DNA of 64,000 bases from Phycomyces blakesleeanus NRRL 1555(-) (GCF_001638985.1 NW_017265188.1:186001-250000), one strand, 5' to 3'; positions 10,489 to 22,789 are shown, numbered from the stretch's first letter. A program made the numbers and translations. Notes: a model not told the origin generated them from the sequence alone.

Positions 10489-13400
10489 TTAATAAGCTGT
10501 CTTTGCATAATTCTTTCTTTTAGTACCTGAATTTTCTTTAGGTGCGGAATATGCAACTTTCATATCCTTTAATAATTTCTTATTGGCCTTATTGATGTCT
10601 TTGATACCTTCTGGTGCTTCACCAATTCTTTGCCAGTATTCCTTTATGAACTTAGGATTGGTAAAATGATCCTCTGGCTCCCAGGTATCGTGAGACTCAT
10701 CATAATCCAACCATTTGCATCTATACAAATAATTGTTCTTGTCATCTTTCATGTGCCCAATAATTGCTTCGACTTCAAAAAAGTCATCCTTTTGCTCTAA
10801 TATCTTGTCAGAAACTTTTTTCAATAAAGAAGGAGGATAATTCCTTGGTTCTAAAAATCCCTTTTCATTTTTCAATACATAAGTATTGGCAGCAGTCTTT
10901 CTAACAACAGTGTAGAATCCCTTATACTTTGGATCTAATTTATTCTGTTTTTCTGTCACCAAAATCATTACCGTGGTTCCTGGAACCAGATCTATCATTT
11001 TGTGACTTCCATCAAAGCGTTCCTTTTGCTTTTCTGTGACATGCTTTACGTGTTCAAACACGGCAGGGTAGACTATCTCAGTCATTCTTTTAATTTTTTC
11101 TTGCAACTCTTTCTGAATCTGTTCAGCAGTTGCACTATCCTTTTCTTTACTAAAATCGACAAAGTCATTTGGATTCCTTCCAAACATTAATGAGAATGGT
11201 GTACTCTTAGTCCTAGCACTATACTTGCTATTCAAAAACAACTGCGCAGATGGCACCTTCTGATCCCAATCAGCAACAATACCAACTATTTGTTTTTTAA
11301 TGGTGCTCACTGCTGACTGGACAGCTCTTTCACTTGCACCATTAGCTCTAGGATGGTACTGCGAAATCAATGCATGTTCAAAACCAACATTCTCTTTTAT
11401 ACATGTCATCAGCAAGTTCACAAACTCCCGTCCATAATCACTCTGCAACTTTCTCATCGGATTCCATGTACTAATGACGTCCAGTACTTGTAACGCAATT
11501 GTAGCTGCCCTTTTATCAGATATGGCACGCAATACATAAAATTTGCTTGCTATGTCTATCATCACTAACAAGTACTCATTTCCTCTAGTTGACGTTGTAA
11601 ATGGCCCAGCCAGATCTATTCCCCAACTGTCACCAGGAAGTGTTGCAGTCACAGGTCTTAAAGGATTATAACCTTTTCTTGTGATATTATGATGTTGACA
11701 CTGTATACACAATTGTATAAGATCATTTGCTTGACTCTTCAAGCTGGTCCAATAGATATCTTTTCTCTTTAAGGCGTGTAGTATAGCTTTTACACCAAAA
11801 TGACCTTTCAAATGTTCTTCAACTAATAACTTATTCCTTTCATTTTCTGTGGGAGGAGTAAAGTACTCACCACTCAAGATGTCTGGTAGCGGTTCCATAG
11901 TGGCAGCACTATTTCTCATGATGGATCTAACCACACTATCCCCACCCAGTTCATTTGATAATATTTAAGTCTCTTCAGACAAACGTGACAACGCATCAGG
12001 AAGCACATTCGAAACACTAGGCAAATGAACGATCTTAAAGTCATACTGTAAAATTGTGTCCATCCATGCAATCATCATCAGATTCGCAACACGTTGGGTG
12101 TAAAGATATGTCAATGCCTTGTGATCCGTGTACAAGGCAAAGTGAGAACCATATACATACTTGTGAAAACGCTTGAGTGCAAATACTAACGCTAGTAATT
12201 CTCTTTTGGTCACAGAATACTTTCTTTCACTTTGGGATAAGCTCTTAGCCACGAAAGAAATATATTTTTTCTTGCCATCCTTGACTTGATACAACACTGC
12301 ACCAATACCAGTAAGAGATGCATCACAGCTGATACTAAAAGGAGAGTTCATATCTGGGTACGACAACACCAGATCACTCAAAAGTGCTTTTTTCAAGTTA
12401 TTAAATGCAGTTTGATGCTTATCTGTCCATAAATAGGTAATCGACTTTTCATTTCTCAATGAATCTAGTGGCAACATAATGGAAGATACATTCGGAATCA
12501 ACGTTCTAAAATAGTTGATCAACCCATAATAACTTTGGATATCTTTACCCGTCTTTGGTTGAGGAAATTCAACAACATTAACAAGTTTTCTGCGGTCCAT
12601 TATAATTCCTTCAAGTGAAATATGAAAACCAAGCAAATAAATTTCTTTCTGAAAGAAATGACATTTTTTTGGATTCAACTTCAAATTGACCCTTGTTAAT
12701 CTCTCAATCACTTGCTTCAAGTGTTTCTTGTGTTCCTCGAACGTTTTGCTTGCGCAAACAATGTCATCCACAAAAAACCGTACAAAAGATAGTCCTTCCA
12801 AAGCTATACTCATAGTTCTTTGAAATTGTGAACTGACATGTTTTATACCAAACACTGTACCAATAGGTTTGTACTGTACACCACGCTATGTGAAACTAAG
12901 TTTGTGTGTGTCCTTTGGGTTCAACCTCAAAGAATTAAACGCAGATTTCAAATCCAGAGTAGAATAAATATTCGCACCCTTTAAATCTTCAAACAATTCA
13001 CCAATCAATGGCAAAGGCATACGATCAATTGACTTCAACAGGCAATTAATTAATCTGGGATCATGACAAACGCGATATCCAGTAATTTCTCCTTTACCGT
13101 TCATCTTCTTGACAACAGTCAAAGGCGTATTCCATTGTGTGTTTGCAGATGCTCTTTCAATTATATCATTGTTCAGCCATTCTCTCACCTGTTCATCCAC
13201 TACACCTTGCATCTTGTAAGGAATGGGATAAAGGCTTCTGAACGCCGTGGCATTTTCTGGAGTGTCCAAACATACAACACTTTCAGGTATAGTACAAAAT
13301 GAACCCTTAGGAATATCTTGATTGTCTTTAATGAATGGTCGAATATAATCCATAGCATCCTCAAACTGTTTGGGACCTACAGCTGGATTATTTTCCTTTC

Positions 13401-14172
13401 GTTCATTTTCTCTCTCAATGGATTCAAGAAGATCACTCTTATTATTGAAGCGTCTATTGGCTTCTCTACGTTCCTTACTTGAATCAGCATCATCATATGA
13501 TAAAGGTAAACCATAAATACCAATACCAAGAGAAGACATATAATCAGTACCAATACTGAAATCATACTCATGACTATTAGTTAAATTCATCACTTCAAAC
13601 TCGCGTTGAATAGTCTTACTATTGCAAGTTACACTGATCACACAAGTACCAATTCTTTTAATCTGGGTATTGCTATCAGCCAAATAAATAAAATACTTAT
13701 GAACATTGTTTTTGTTCAACAAATCCTTATTAATGTGATTGATATAACTAATGGCTATTCCATTCTTCAAGCAAAAATTCTTGTCCACCAAACTGAACGT
13801 GGCCCCACAGTCCAACAAGGAGATGGTTCTAATAGAATTATTTGCCAAAATAGGAAAGGTAATATTAGCGCTCATGTTCTTAAAATCTCTTTTAATAACC
13901 ATGTCTTTAAGATTGTACTTACAATCTAATGCCATCTTGGCCAGAGCACTAGTGTTGTTTTGGTACTCTGACCAAGGCAACGAGGGACTCCCCTCAACCA
14001 CAGTGGAAGCTCTTGCTGGTCTACCAGCAGAGGAGCGGACTGCCATCCTTGACACCTTTGTCAAGTACTTCTCCCGTTCTGGACAGGAGTGTCCCTTAAC
14101 CCAGGGAGCCTTGCACGAGAAACAAATGCTATCCTTCATCGCCTTCTTGAAGTCCCATGACTTCTTGGGAGA
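10489..14172 (-). pseudogene. pol: pol of Ty3 chromovirus with in-frame stops
   Basis: All segments share one reading frame with gag. In order: a zinc-knuckle-like CFSC...GHSC near 14130; a retropepsin motif LLDCGATFSLVD (DCGA in place of DTGA/DSGA); reverse transcriptase with FVDDIV; RNase H with ISCDAS and LYTDHKALTYL; integrase with an H..H..CIQC zinc region and core motifs GIDLAG, SDYGREF and NGASERA (D, D, E); and a C-terminal chromodomain (CKWLDYDESHDTWEPEDHF). A TAG at 12886-12888 breaks the RT between LSFT and RGVQYK, where relatives often have an aromatic residue (inference). A TAA at 11965-11967 lies between RNase H and integrase. A third stop separates gag from pol. The chromodomain would direct integration to marked chromatin. 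Confidence 0.9.
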
Positions 14173-15366
14173 CTAAGAACCACGCTCGCGAGAGAAAGAC
14201 CTTTTCTTTCCCTTGTGGGAACCAGCAGAGAGAGAGGACACACCATTGTGAGCAGCAAACGAACTCCAGGAAGACGCGGCAGTACCATTGGCAGGATTAT
14301 ATAACAAAGCAGTGGAGTCACTTGTTGACACACTCACCAACGAGATGATGTCCTCAATCTTTGAGGGCATCTTGGTGCCATAGTTGGCTGACAAAGGAAT
14401 GAGACAAGCTTCCCGGACTTCCGGACGCAGATTCCACCAGAAGCAGAGAACCAATTGAACACCATCGTCCAACGAGGTCTGGCAGCGGAACTTTTGGAAC
14501 TTGGCACCAAAAGAACGAGCAGATTCTCCTTTGCCTTGTTTCATGCACCAGACACGACCCATGTTCAGGAACTTATGGAACGGCATGTCATAGTAATTCA
14601 GAAGAATACTTTCGGCCTTCTTCCAGTTGTAGGCCTTGCCTTTGAGCTTGTCCTCAAACCAAGAACGTTCTTCCTTGTTCAAACAAGTAGGCAACAGACG
14701 TTCCCAGCAGGAATCCAAGGACAGAGAGTGTGCTTCCAGGACTGTGGTAAACTCCTGGCAGAAGTCATACACCGAATCGAACACATAGCGGTTGGCCTTC
14801 ACCAGAGGACCCTCAGAACGAAGCTGGAGAAAAGGTAGGTTACTGGGAACCAGAGTGCTTCTCTTGTCATGAGGCTTAGACGCAGGAGCAGTGGAAGCCT
14901 TGAGGTTCTTGAGGATTTGCTCAGCCTCAGCAAACAGTTCTTGTGCTTCCTTGGCACCCTTGGAAGCAGACTTGGCAGCAGTAGAGGTGGGATCTCTCTT
15001 GGAAACACCCAAGTAGTGGCCTAGAGCGGCGTAGTAGTTGCCCTTCTTAGCGTTGAGGTCCTCCTCAGCAGAAGCCAGCAACATCTCCATGGTGGCCACA
15101 AGGTTGTTGTTAACTCTGACTCCAGAGTTACCCAAATAGATGCGAGGAGAATTGGCACCCACATAACCAGAACGGCCAGCATCAGAACCAGAAGAACCTT
15201 CTTCAGAATCAAAGGCACCGTCCTCAGAACCCAAGGGAGTCATCACGGTATCACCATCGTGGTCAGCAGAACCAGCAGCAGAAGGAGGAGGAATGACACC
15301 AGAGTTGACACGGGCGGTTTCTTCACCAGAAACGATAGTAGATTTGACAGCGGATTGTTGAGACAT
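14173..15366 (-). CDS. gag: gag of Ty3 chromovirus
   Basis: 397 codons from ATG at 15366, 22 bp inside the 5' LTR end. The N-terminus is Ser/Gly/Glu-rich. The capsid-like retrotransposon Gag domain spans roughly residues 200-340 (WFEDKLKGKAYNW, FHKFLNMGRVWCMKQGKGES, LRPEVREACL). The frame ends RERGS-TAG and continues in frame into pol (SPKKSWDFKKAMKDSICFSC). The zinc knuckle that normally closes Gag lies beyond the TAG. The stop is therefore either a readthrough signal or, given the element's other stops, a nonsense mutation of a CAG or TGG codon. Base composition is less AT-rich than the surroundings. Confidence 0.88.
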   Translation of the reverse strand: MSQQSAVKSTIVSGEETARVNSGVIPPPSAAGSADHDGDTVMTPLGSEDGAFDSEEGSSGSDAGRSGYVGANSPRIYLGNSGVRVNNNLVATMEMLLASAEEDLNAKKGNYYAALGHYLGVSKRDPTSTAAKSASKGAKEAQELFAEAEQILKNLKASTAPASKPHDKRSTLVPSNLPFLQLRSEGPLVKANRYVFDSVYDFCQEFTTVLEAHSLSLDSCWERLLPTCLNKEERSWFEDKLKGKAYNWKKAESILLNYYDMPFHKFLNMGRVWCMKQGKGESARSFGAKFQKFRCQTSLDDGVQLVLCFWWNLRPEVREACLIPLSANYGTKMPSKIEDIISLVSVSTSDSTALLYNPANGTAASSWSSFAAHNGVSSLSAGSHKGKKRSFSRERGS

Positions 15367-15375
15367 TTCGAGAAT

Positions 15376-15459
15376 TCAAAGTAAAAAATGTGGTATTTCA
15401 GGTACAAAACAATAGAAAAATAAAATATTTGATAATAGAGACGTATAGAAATACTTTGA
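15376..15459 (-). promoter_or_regulatory. Possible self-priming site of the Ty3 element
   Basis: Directly after the 5' LTR, where a tRNA primer site is expected, there is no TGG-type tRNA complement. The sense strand reads TTTTTTACTTTGAATTC. Its TACTTTGA (15376-15383) is the exact complement of TCAAAGTA (15452-15459), just downstream of the expected transcription start in the LTR. This resembles the self-primed scheme of the Tf1/sushi group. Eight bases in AT-rich DNA is modest evidence. Confidence 0.35.
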
Positions 15460-15931
15460 GACTGTCTATAAGTTGTCTTTATTCATAAATAAAAAGTGTC
15501 CCTTTTTATAAGAAAACACAATCTGCTCTTGTCATTACGTCTTAGTTTCTTAAGGCTTTCTTCCTTTACTATATTTGGTTATTAGAGTGTATTTACTGCT
15601 TAACTAGTGTCGGTGTTACAATTATGACATCAAGTCATAAATCGTACTTCTTTAGCTCTTAGCTATTCTTTTCTCTTTTATACTAGAGCTTTAGGACTTC
15701 CTACTAAATTAGCTCCATATCGATCTGACACAGTTTACCCGGCATTATGATATAATTATCTTAACAATCTTTAAGATATTATCTACAGTACTAACTGTAA
15801 TAATTATTGGACTGATTACTTAATCGTTTATATATATTTTATACTGACAAGATGATAGCTACTATGCTATCCCAATATGAATATGTTCTTATATGTGATA
15901 AATCCAACATCTGAGTGTCTGGATCACCACA
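15389..15931 (-). repeat. 5' LTR of the Ty3 element (LTR-I)
   Basis: 543 bp, TGTGG...CCACA, about 97% identical by eye to the 3' LTR. The sense-strand TATA-like CTTATAAAAAGGG would start transcription just upstream of GACAACTTATAGACAGTCTC. Confidence 0.92.
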
Positions 15932-15936
15932 CTTAC

Positions 15937-17685
15937 CATCAGCTTCAGAACCATAAGAGAGGTCATGAAAGCAACTTGGCATCAGCAAATATCATTTCAC
16001 AATATATTGCAGAGGATGTTGAAATGCAAAATGATATTAGAAATGACATTATTGACAATAATGAATTAGTTAACGATTCAGATAATAATAATCAGTGTAA
16101 AATTATTAATAAGTGATTGGAATACTTATTTAATAATGCATTATAGATTATGCTGTGAATGCAATAGAGATCGACGAGGTCATTTCTTACAAGTGCAGTT
16201 GTAGTTTCGAGGACAGCGAGGGTGAAGCTCATATTTATGATAGCAGCAGAATTGATAGCAATACCTTTACAAAGGCCAAGTTGATGAGTATTCATCTCTT
16301 TCAATTGGTGCTTCAGCACAGAATTTCCAGGGTAGCTTACAGAGACATCATCCAATTTGTTAATACAATCATTTAAGATCACAATGAAGTTATGTTGGGT
16401 AAAATAGAACATTTATGTTACCTTACACTTTAATTTCAAATTTCTAACATGTAGTGATGTTGCTCTTTTTTTAGAACCTGGGGCTAAGATCAGCCACGGC
16501 AAAACTGTCGATGCTTTGCTCAAGTCCAAGTCAAGTGTCAAGGGCCATGAGTATGATGTCTGTCTTAATGGTTGCCAATTGTATGGCATTAATGACGATC
16601 AGGAATCTTGTGTTGACTGTGACGAACTGCAATACAAGACTGATACTGAGCAAAGTCAAACACCAGCTGCCAGTATGAAGCTTATGTCAGTTGGTGATAT
16701 GTTTTCTCAAATGCTGGCTGATTCAGCCACAAGAGAACTCCTTCATTACAGAGCTAACTGGGAATCTGTAGCTGGTCAGCTCACCAATATTTTTGATGGT
16801 AAAAATTACAAGCAGTTGGTGCAGCAAGGCTTGTTCTCAAATCCCAACAATATTGCCATTGGGCTATATACCAATGGTTTTGTTAACCAAAAAAAGGGCA
16901 AGAGTTCATACACCATTGTTCATGCTGTTGTATTTAACCTTGACCTATCAATAAGGTAATAAATCAATTAATATATAAATTTCAAAAAAATTACTAATAA
17001 AAAGCTTAGATAAACAAATGAATACCTCTTGCAGCTGGCAATCTTGCCTGGTCCCAAGAAGCCTACCCACTTGGACTCTTTCCTGGTGCCAATCATCAGT
17101 GAAATAAAAAAATCTTGAGGTGCATCACTTGGTAATCAAGGGCAATGGAGTTGAGGTTTGCCGTGCCAAGATCCACTTGTTGCTTGCTTCTGGTGACATC
17201 CCAGCTGTGGCTGACATGACAAACATTGGCTCACATGCCAGTTTGTTTGGTTGCCAAATCTGCAAAACAAAGGGAAAAGCCTCAGAAAACAGATGGCACG
17301 GAATATACTTTGAAGATAGTTCTGCTCCTTTGCGACCTTTGGAAGACTTCAAAACTGGCAATCCTGTAAGTATATAACAGTTTAATTCGATTTTTTCTTG
17401 TACTAAATAATTGCTTATAATAGATAAAAAATGTATACCAGCCAAGCATCTTTAGTGAACTGTCAACCTTCTTTGCATCTTCCTTCTTTGCACTGGATGA
17501 ACTTCATTTAGTTGCAAGAGGAATTGGAAAGCACATTTACGACTTGATCACTGTGTCCCTTACCAAGGAGACAAAAATTTTTATACCCGTCCGGATGATA
17601 CCCTCTCCACCACAAAATACCCATTTTTCATACCAAGAACTAGTCTTGTGACAATTGGCAACTGTATCACAAGTTCAAGACCGTA
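15937..17685 (+). pseudogene. Lineage A tnp2 (A1), remainder, decayed
   Basis: Continuation of the A1 transposase: finger remainder, an acidic linker (EDVEMQNDIRNDIIDNNEL), then, after an intron, SYKCSCSFEDSEGEAHIYD. The Tnp2-type segment EPGAKISHGKTVDALL...CVDCDELQYKTD, AIGLYTNGFVNQKKGKSSYTI, LAILPGPKKP, GDIPAVADMTNIGSHASLFGCQICKTKGK follows, and later YTRPDDTLSTTKYPFFIPRT. Introns match A2. Damage includes CAA-to-TAA in NTII-stop-DHN (A2 has Gln), TAT-to-TAA at the exon start before NEYLL, and a frameshift near 17115. The gene stops at 17685 where B1 begins; its 3' half is not found beyond B1. Confidence 0.72.
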
Positions 17686-17938
17686 TACTGCAAAAACAGA
17701 TCAATTTCGCATATGTAAAGTATACCTAAGTTCTGATAGACAGAATAGGTAAAATTGTAGTTCAGCTCACTTTTGTGAGTAAAGTATTTGAATAGTATTT
17801 TAAGCTACTCTATTGGCTACTGGCAGCTGTGTAGCATTAGAATGCAACATCAAACTCAAATAAAATAAAAGTGTGTTTTCTTTGAAGTCTCTTTCTTTAC
17901 TATTAAATACTATTGTAAACCTTTCTTTTCATTTTAAA

Positions 17939-20900
17939 ATGGCTCCTATTCGCAAACCAACTGTTAGAAAAGAGTGTCGCTGCTCTATCTGTAAAAGCAA
18001 GACACTAGGATTCGATCGTGTATCTGTTAAAACATTTAAACGTCATCAAGAAAAAGATAATCATGATATTACACATGTTCAAACGCGTATGGTTAATACA
18101 TTTGCTTTACTTTACTTTATTTTATTTTATTTTATATCATTTCCTTTTTTATTATTTTATATAATAATAATAATAATATTAACACTAATAATAATAAATG
18201 TGTAGCCCATGAAGACACATGCGATACAATTAGTAGTGTTGTTTCTGAGCCTGTAAATCAAGAGGAAGATAGTTTTGAATTTGAACAGGAAGATGTTGAA
18301 ATGAATTCTGAGCTTAGAAGTAAGAAAACTTGTTTTATTACATTGATTTATTTGGGTCTAACATTCCGCTTTTGTAGACCTAAATGACACAAATGACATT
18401 TTGGATATACGGACAAGAAACCAACCTTTCTCTGAAACGGATTGCGTGTTTGGCCCTGAAGATAATGTCCAGTATACAAGTGACACTTACGAAGAAGAAT
18501 ATGAAGATGAATCCGATGTTGAGATGGACAATGATGAAGGTAGGTACACAGCTTTAGATAATATTATATCCTAGAAAATAGAGAGTTAATCAACGTTCTT
18601 TAAAAAAAATCAAATTAAAGATCCTTCATTGGAATCAATCTCGGAATTGAATTTGATTCACCGATTCATTGTTATTTCGGTTGCTCTTTTTGTCTCGCTA
18701 TACGTCGTGGATGAAGGAGCTGTAATCCTGATTGCCATAATCAACAAGATACTGCAGTTTTTGTTTGACCCATTCCGCCTTCCAGTGAGTGTTGCTGGCC
18801 TCAAACGTTTGGCCGGATTTGAAGCGTTGACAAGTGGTGTCAAGAAGTATGTTGCATGTAGCGAATGCCATGCCATATATGATAATGAAGCCGCCCCTTT
18901 GTGTTGTACATCACCCAATTTTGGTAAAACCTCCTTGTGTGGCAACAGCTTGTTTAAGTCTGGTCCCGGGTCAAAAGCACCCAAAAAGACATATGTATTC
19001 CACTCCGTCAAGAAAGCCCTAAAGACGTTTTTTCAACGCCCGGATTTTGAAAACAACATCAACTCATGGAACCGCGGCCCGAAAATGGATAGCACTTTAT
19101 TTGACGTGTACGATGGTGCGATGTGGAATGAGATAGTAGACGTAGATGGTATACCTTTTGTTGACACCGAGCGATCACTCATGCTCACGCTGAACATTGA
19201 CTGGTTTCAGCCATTCGATGATGTTACCTACTCCTGTGGTGCCATATATCTTGCAATCAATAATCTTCCACGCAGTGAGCGGTTCAAGAAGGAGAACGTG
19301 ATTCTTGTTGGGTTAATGCCAGGGCCTAAAGAAGCAAGCACTTCTGACATAAATAACTATCTGAAACCGCTTGTGGATGAGTTGATGGAGCTGTACAAAG
19401 GTATTAAGATTAAGACTCACCAATGTCCAAATGGTACTTCTATCCAAGCAGCCCTTCTCATGGTTGCCTGTGATATACCTGCTGCAAGGAAAGTATGTGG
19501 GTTCACATCCCATACAAGTACAAATGCATGCCACAAGTGTAAGCGTCAATTTTCGAGGTTGGCTGGAACGAGTTCCGTTGATTATTCTGGATTTGATTTC
19601 TCAAAGTGGCTCCTTCGCACTAAGAATGACAATCGTAAGGATGCAGAGATCTGGAGAAATGCAACCAAACCGACTGAGAGACAGCGTCTTAAAGTTGCAC
19701 ATGGTGTTCGCTGGTCCGAACTGCATCGTCTTCAGTACTTTGACATTGTCCGCTGCACGATCATCAATCCCATGCACAATCTTTTCTTAGGCACTGCCAA
19801 AAGAATGCTGGAGAGATGGGTTGCGGATGGATTAATCGATGATAAAAAACTCGTTGCCATGCAAAAGGCTGTTGAGAAGGTAGTGTTGCCGCCTGATTAC
19901 ACGTCACTTGGGACAAAGATTGCCAAGGGATTTCCCTATATGAAGGCTGATGAGTGGAAGTCTTGGTGCCTTGTGTACTCTCCTGTGGTTCTAAGGGATG
20001 TGTTGCCGTTGCCAGAGTTCAAGAACTGGATAGAGTTTGTTAACGCATGCAGATACTTCACCAAGCCTAGTGTTTCTGAAGAAGACATTGAGAAAGAACA
20101 CAAATGCTTAGAAGAATTCTGTAAAGGGTGTGAGACATTGTACGACCTGGACCTTCTCTCTCCCAACATGCACCTGCATCTGCACTTACGCCAAACAATG
20201 ATTGACTTTGGGCCCATCTATGGCTATTGGCTTTTCAGCTTTGAAAGGTACAATAGTGTTCTGAAAAATATCAAGACCAATCGAAGAAATGGGTTCGAAT
20301 CGACATTTATGAGACAGTTTATTGAAGAGTCGTGGAAGGGAGATTTTGTGCATCGACTTCTGAAACCTATGCATGCACTTGCATGTTTTGAAATTTTCGA
20401 TAAGTTCACCACCAACAACAACAACACCAACACTAACACTAACACCAACACCAACACCAACACCTACCTCTCTCACTCTTTCTCAATTTCCGAATATCTT
20501 GAAGCTTCACAGAATCTTTCAATGATAATTCGTGGAAACGAGCCCCTGCCACCATCCGCCTTGCCATTGAAAACAAGACCATTATCATTTATGCCAAAAC
20601 ATGAATATGATTGTCTTGTAGGATACTATCAAGCTGCGTACAAGAATCCACAGATCTCAGGTTGCAAAGATGTAATTGATGACTCACCTTTCGTCAATGA
20701 CTGGATCGAAATGGTGAAGTCCGTTGATCTTCTTGGGCAAAGCTACAAAGGGTGCATTGGCACGAATGGCCGCGGATCATACATACAAGCATATTTTACT
20801 GAACGAACTGGGTCGGAACATGCGTATGTTGGAGAGATTCAGTACCTTTTTGTTCACAATTTTAGGCCAACTGTTTCTTCTCTAACATACAGAAATCCCC

Positions 20901-21130
20901 ATAGTAGTCAGCATGTATTTGCATTTGTCAAATGGTTCAAATCCACTTCGGACAAAACAAGAGAATTAGAAGGAGTTGAGTTGTTACAGGATGAATTCTA
21001 CAAGCAAGATTTTCAAAGCATCCTGCCAGTACATCGGATTCTCCTAACAGTTGCAATAGTAGATTACAAAACTACAAAAAATGTCAACAAAAAACTCGCG
21101 ATTCCTTTACCAAAAAAAATTTACTATTAA
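17939..21130 (+). CDS. Tnp2-type CACTA transposase (B1), 977 aa, D524N
   Basis: Four exons with phase-consistent GT..AG introns: 17939-18086, 18206-18319, 18378-18539, 18621-21130. Exon 1 encodes a basic Cys/His motif (CRCSICKSKTLGF...TFKRHQ). Exons 2-3 are acidic. Exon 4 holds the transposase: a hydrophobic start, a Cys cluster (CSECHAIY...CCTSPNFG...CGN), LTLNIDWFQPFD, ILVGLMPGPKEA, ACDIPAARKVCGF, CHKCKRQF, NPMHNLFLGTAKRM, ADEWKSWCLVYSP, HLHLHLR, YGYWLFSFERYN. An Asn-Thr repeat encoded at about 20409-20463 lies in the C-terminal third. It would cut and rejoin CACTA termini. The frame is fully open, but the near-invariant Asp of the D-x-M-H motif is Asn (AAT at 19766-19768), so catalysis is doubtful. 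Confidence 0.88.
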
Positions 21131-21245
21131 TTCTCATACACACACTTACTTATATATTTATCCTCTATTATTATTTCCTTTAATCAATTCAATTTCAATT
21201 ATTACTATTTGGCCCTACAACAGAACATAGTAAAAAAGAAAATGT

Positions 21246-22557
21246 TTATTCATCGTTGATTGCCCAACGAGGCAATGACTGGGACAGAGTGGCAGGAACA
21301 GAGCAAGGCAACAATGTTGCTGGATATCTGTTCATTCTTGGCTTTGTTCCCATGCCCGCATTTAACACGTGATGGGTACGATCAATGTCGTCAACCATTG
21401 TCAACAATCTGTTGAACTGTATTTATTTTTATTAGTTCTTTATTTTTCTTGTTATAAAACTTATTTATTTATTCTAAATATTATTTACCTCTTCACTTCT
21501 CCAAGTGGGGCGAGCCACATGCAAACACCGTCGTGGAAGATTGTCCACAATCTCAATATCCGACTCACCATCAGACATGGCATCCTTCTGAAAGAGTTTG
21601 AGATAGGCCTTCTCAACAGGGTTTCCAGTCTTATATCCCATTGCAGCATCAATGGCTACCCAGTTGTCCATGTATGTCGACTTGCGTCAGATAGACATCT
21701 GGTTATATAGATTGTAGCTTGAGAAAATAGTAATATACCAATTAATTTTTTATATAGTATATACAAACCTGAAGAGTACGATTGTTTGCTCTCCCCTTGC
21801 TGTTTTTCTTGGCCTTCTGCTCAGGAGACTCGTGAAAAGTACGATGACTGTGCTTGTACCTGTTCTTTATTTTATCACTTATCACCCATGGGTGAGTACC
21901 AGCTAGACGAGTCTGGGCGCTAATGTAGCTCTTCAAGTAGTTGATAACAGCTACGTTATCGCGGTGGTTAATCTTCTCGTTCAAGTTCCACTTCTTCTTA
22001 CTCTCGTTCTCAGCAACAAGAGCAGGGTCGTCAGACTCGAACTTCCAGTCCCACAACTTTTCCGCAAAGATTTCCTAAATACAGGTTGTTTAATAAGTTG
22101 TTGATACTAACATATATTAGTATTAATTACCGAGATAATGACAGAAACCTCGGCATCACTGAGGGAGGTCTGGGGGACATAGGATGGCATCAGAGATGGT
22201 CCTAGACTAGCCATACGAGTCTGATTGTTGGCATAGGCAGTTGCAAAGTCTGCAAATGCCGTATGTGTCTTTCCAGACGTGTCAACAACAACGCCCATCC
22301 TGTTTTTAAAGGCTGCCATGTTGCTATTGACAGCAGCAATGTCATCCTTGACACCGTTGATATTGTTGTTTACTTTGTTAAACATTTCAACAATTTTCAC
22401 GTATCGCTGATCTTGGATAGTTGCGGATGAGAAACTGGGGGTCAATTTCTCGAGGTCCAACACGGCCAGCCAAAACACGGTTTGCAGAGGTAGATATACT
22501 TGCAGATGCTTTTCCTTTTCCTTTACGGTCTGTTTTTCTGCTGCTATTGGAAGGCAT
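21246..22557 (-). pseudogene. CACTA lineage B accessory protein ORF2 (B1 copy)
   Basis: Four exons read leftward from ATG at 22557 (MPSNSSRKTDRKGKGKASAS...). Compared with B2, one extra T near 22440 shifts the frame after GRVGPREI. A TGA in SI-stop-RKST (B2 has CAA, Gln) breaks exon 3. Conserved elements are a Ser/Lys-rich N-terminus, a coiled-coil-like stretch (FNKVNNNINGVKDDIAAVNS), a middle domain (LWDWKFESDDPALVAENESK), DAMSDGESD...PTWRSEE and a C-terminal SLPRWAI. Convergent with tnp2; the 3' ends are about 120 bp apart. Function unknown; by position it is analogous to the second (TnpA-like) protein of CACTA elements. Confidence 0.75.
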
Positions 22558-22789
22558 TTTTTCTTTATTGTATTTTTATTAAAGTTTTATACATTAATAA
22601 ATTATTAAAATAAAATAAATGTATGGGTTGAAATATATTTATTTTTGTTTAATCAAAGATATACATACAAAATAAGTTAATATAAAGTAGATTTATGAAA
22701 TAGCTGAGAAAAGGAAGGGATTATATATTATTTTCTATAAAATCCTTTATAACCTTGAACAACTTCTTTAATATTCAACATAGAACTTA

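Larger units (their letters stand above)
9787..15936 (-). mobile_element. Ty3 chromovirus, full length (LTR-I family)
   Basis: Two 543-bp LTRs (9792-10334, 15389-15931) flank gag and pol on the minus strand. A perfect 5-bp duplication CTTAC lies at 9787-9791 and 15932-15936. I count about 18 differences between the LTRs (roughly 3%), so the insertion is not recent. Pol order is protease, RT, RNase H, integrase and chromodomain, which is the Ty3/chromovirus order. Three in-frame stops interrupt what would otherwise be one gag-pol frame. Before the 3' LTR, the sense strand shows a purine-rich GGGTGGGGATAA, a plausible polypurine tract. Confidence 0.93.

Noticed and set aside
10489..15366. Altered genetic code (TAG/TAA read as sense)
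   Set aside because: The intact genes at 17939-21130, 50692-53723 and 53931-55203 use TAA or TAG as terminators and have no internal stops. Trp codons are also hit (TGG to TGA or TAG), so mutation explains the stops better.
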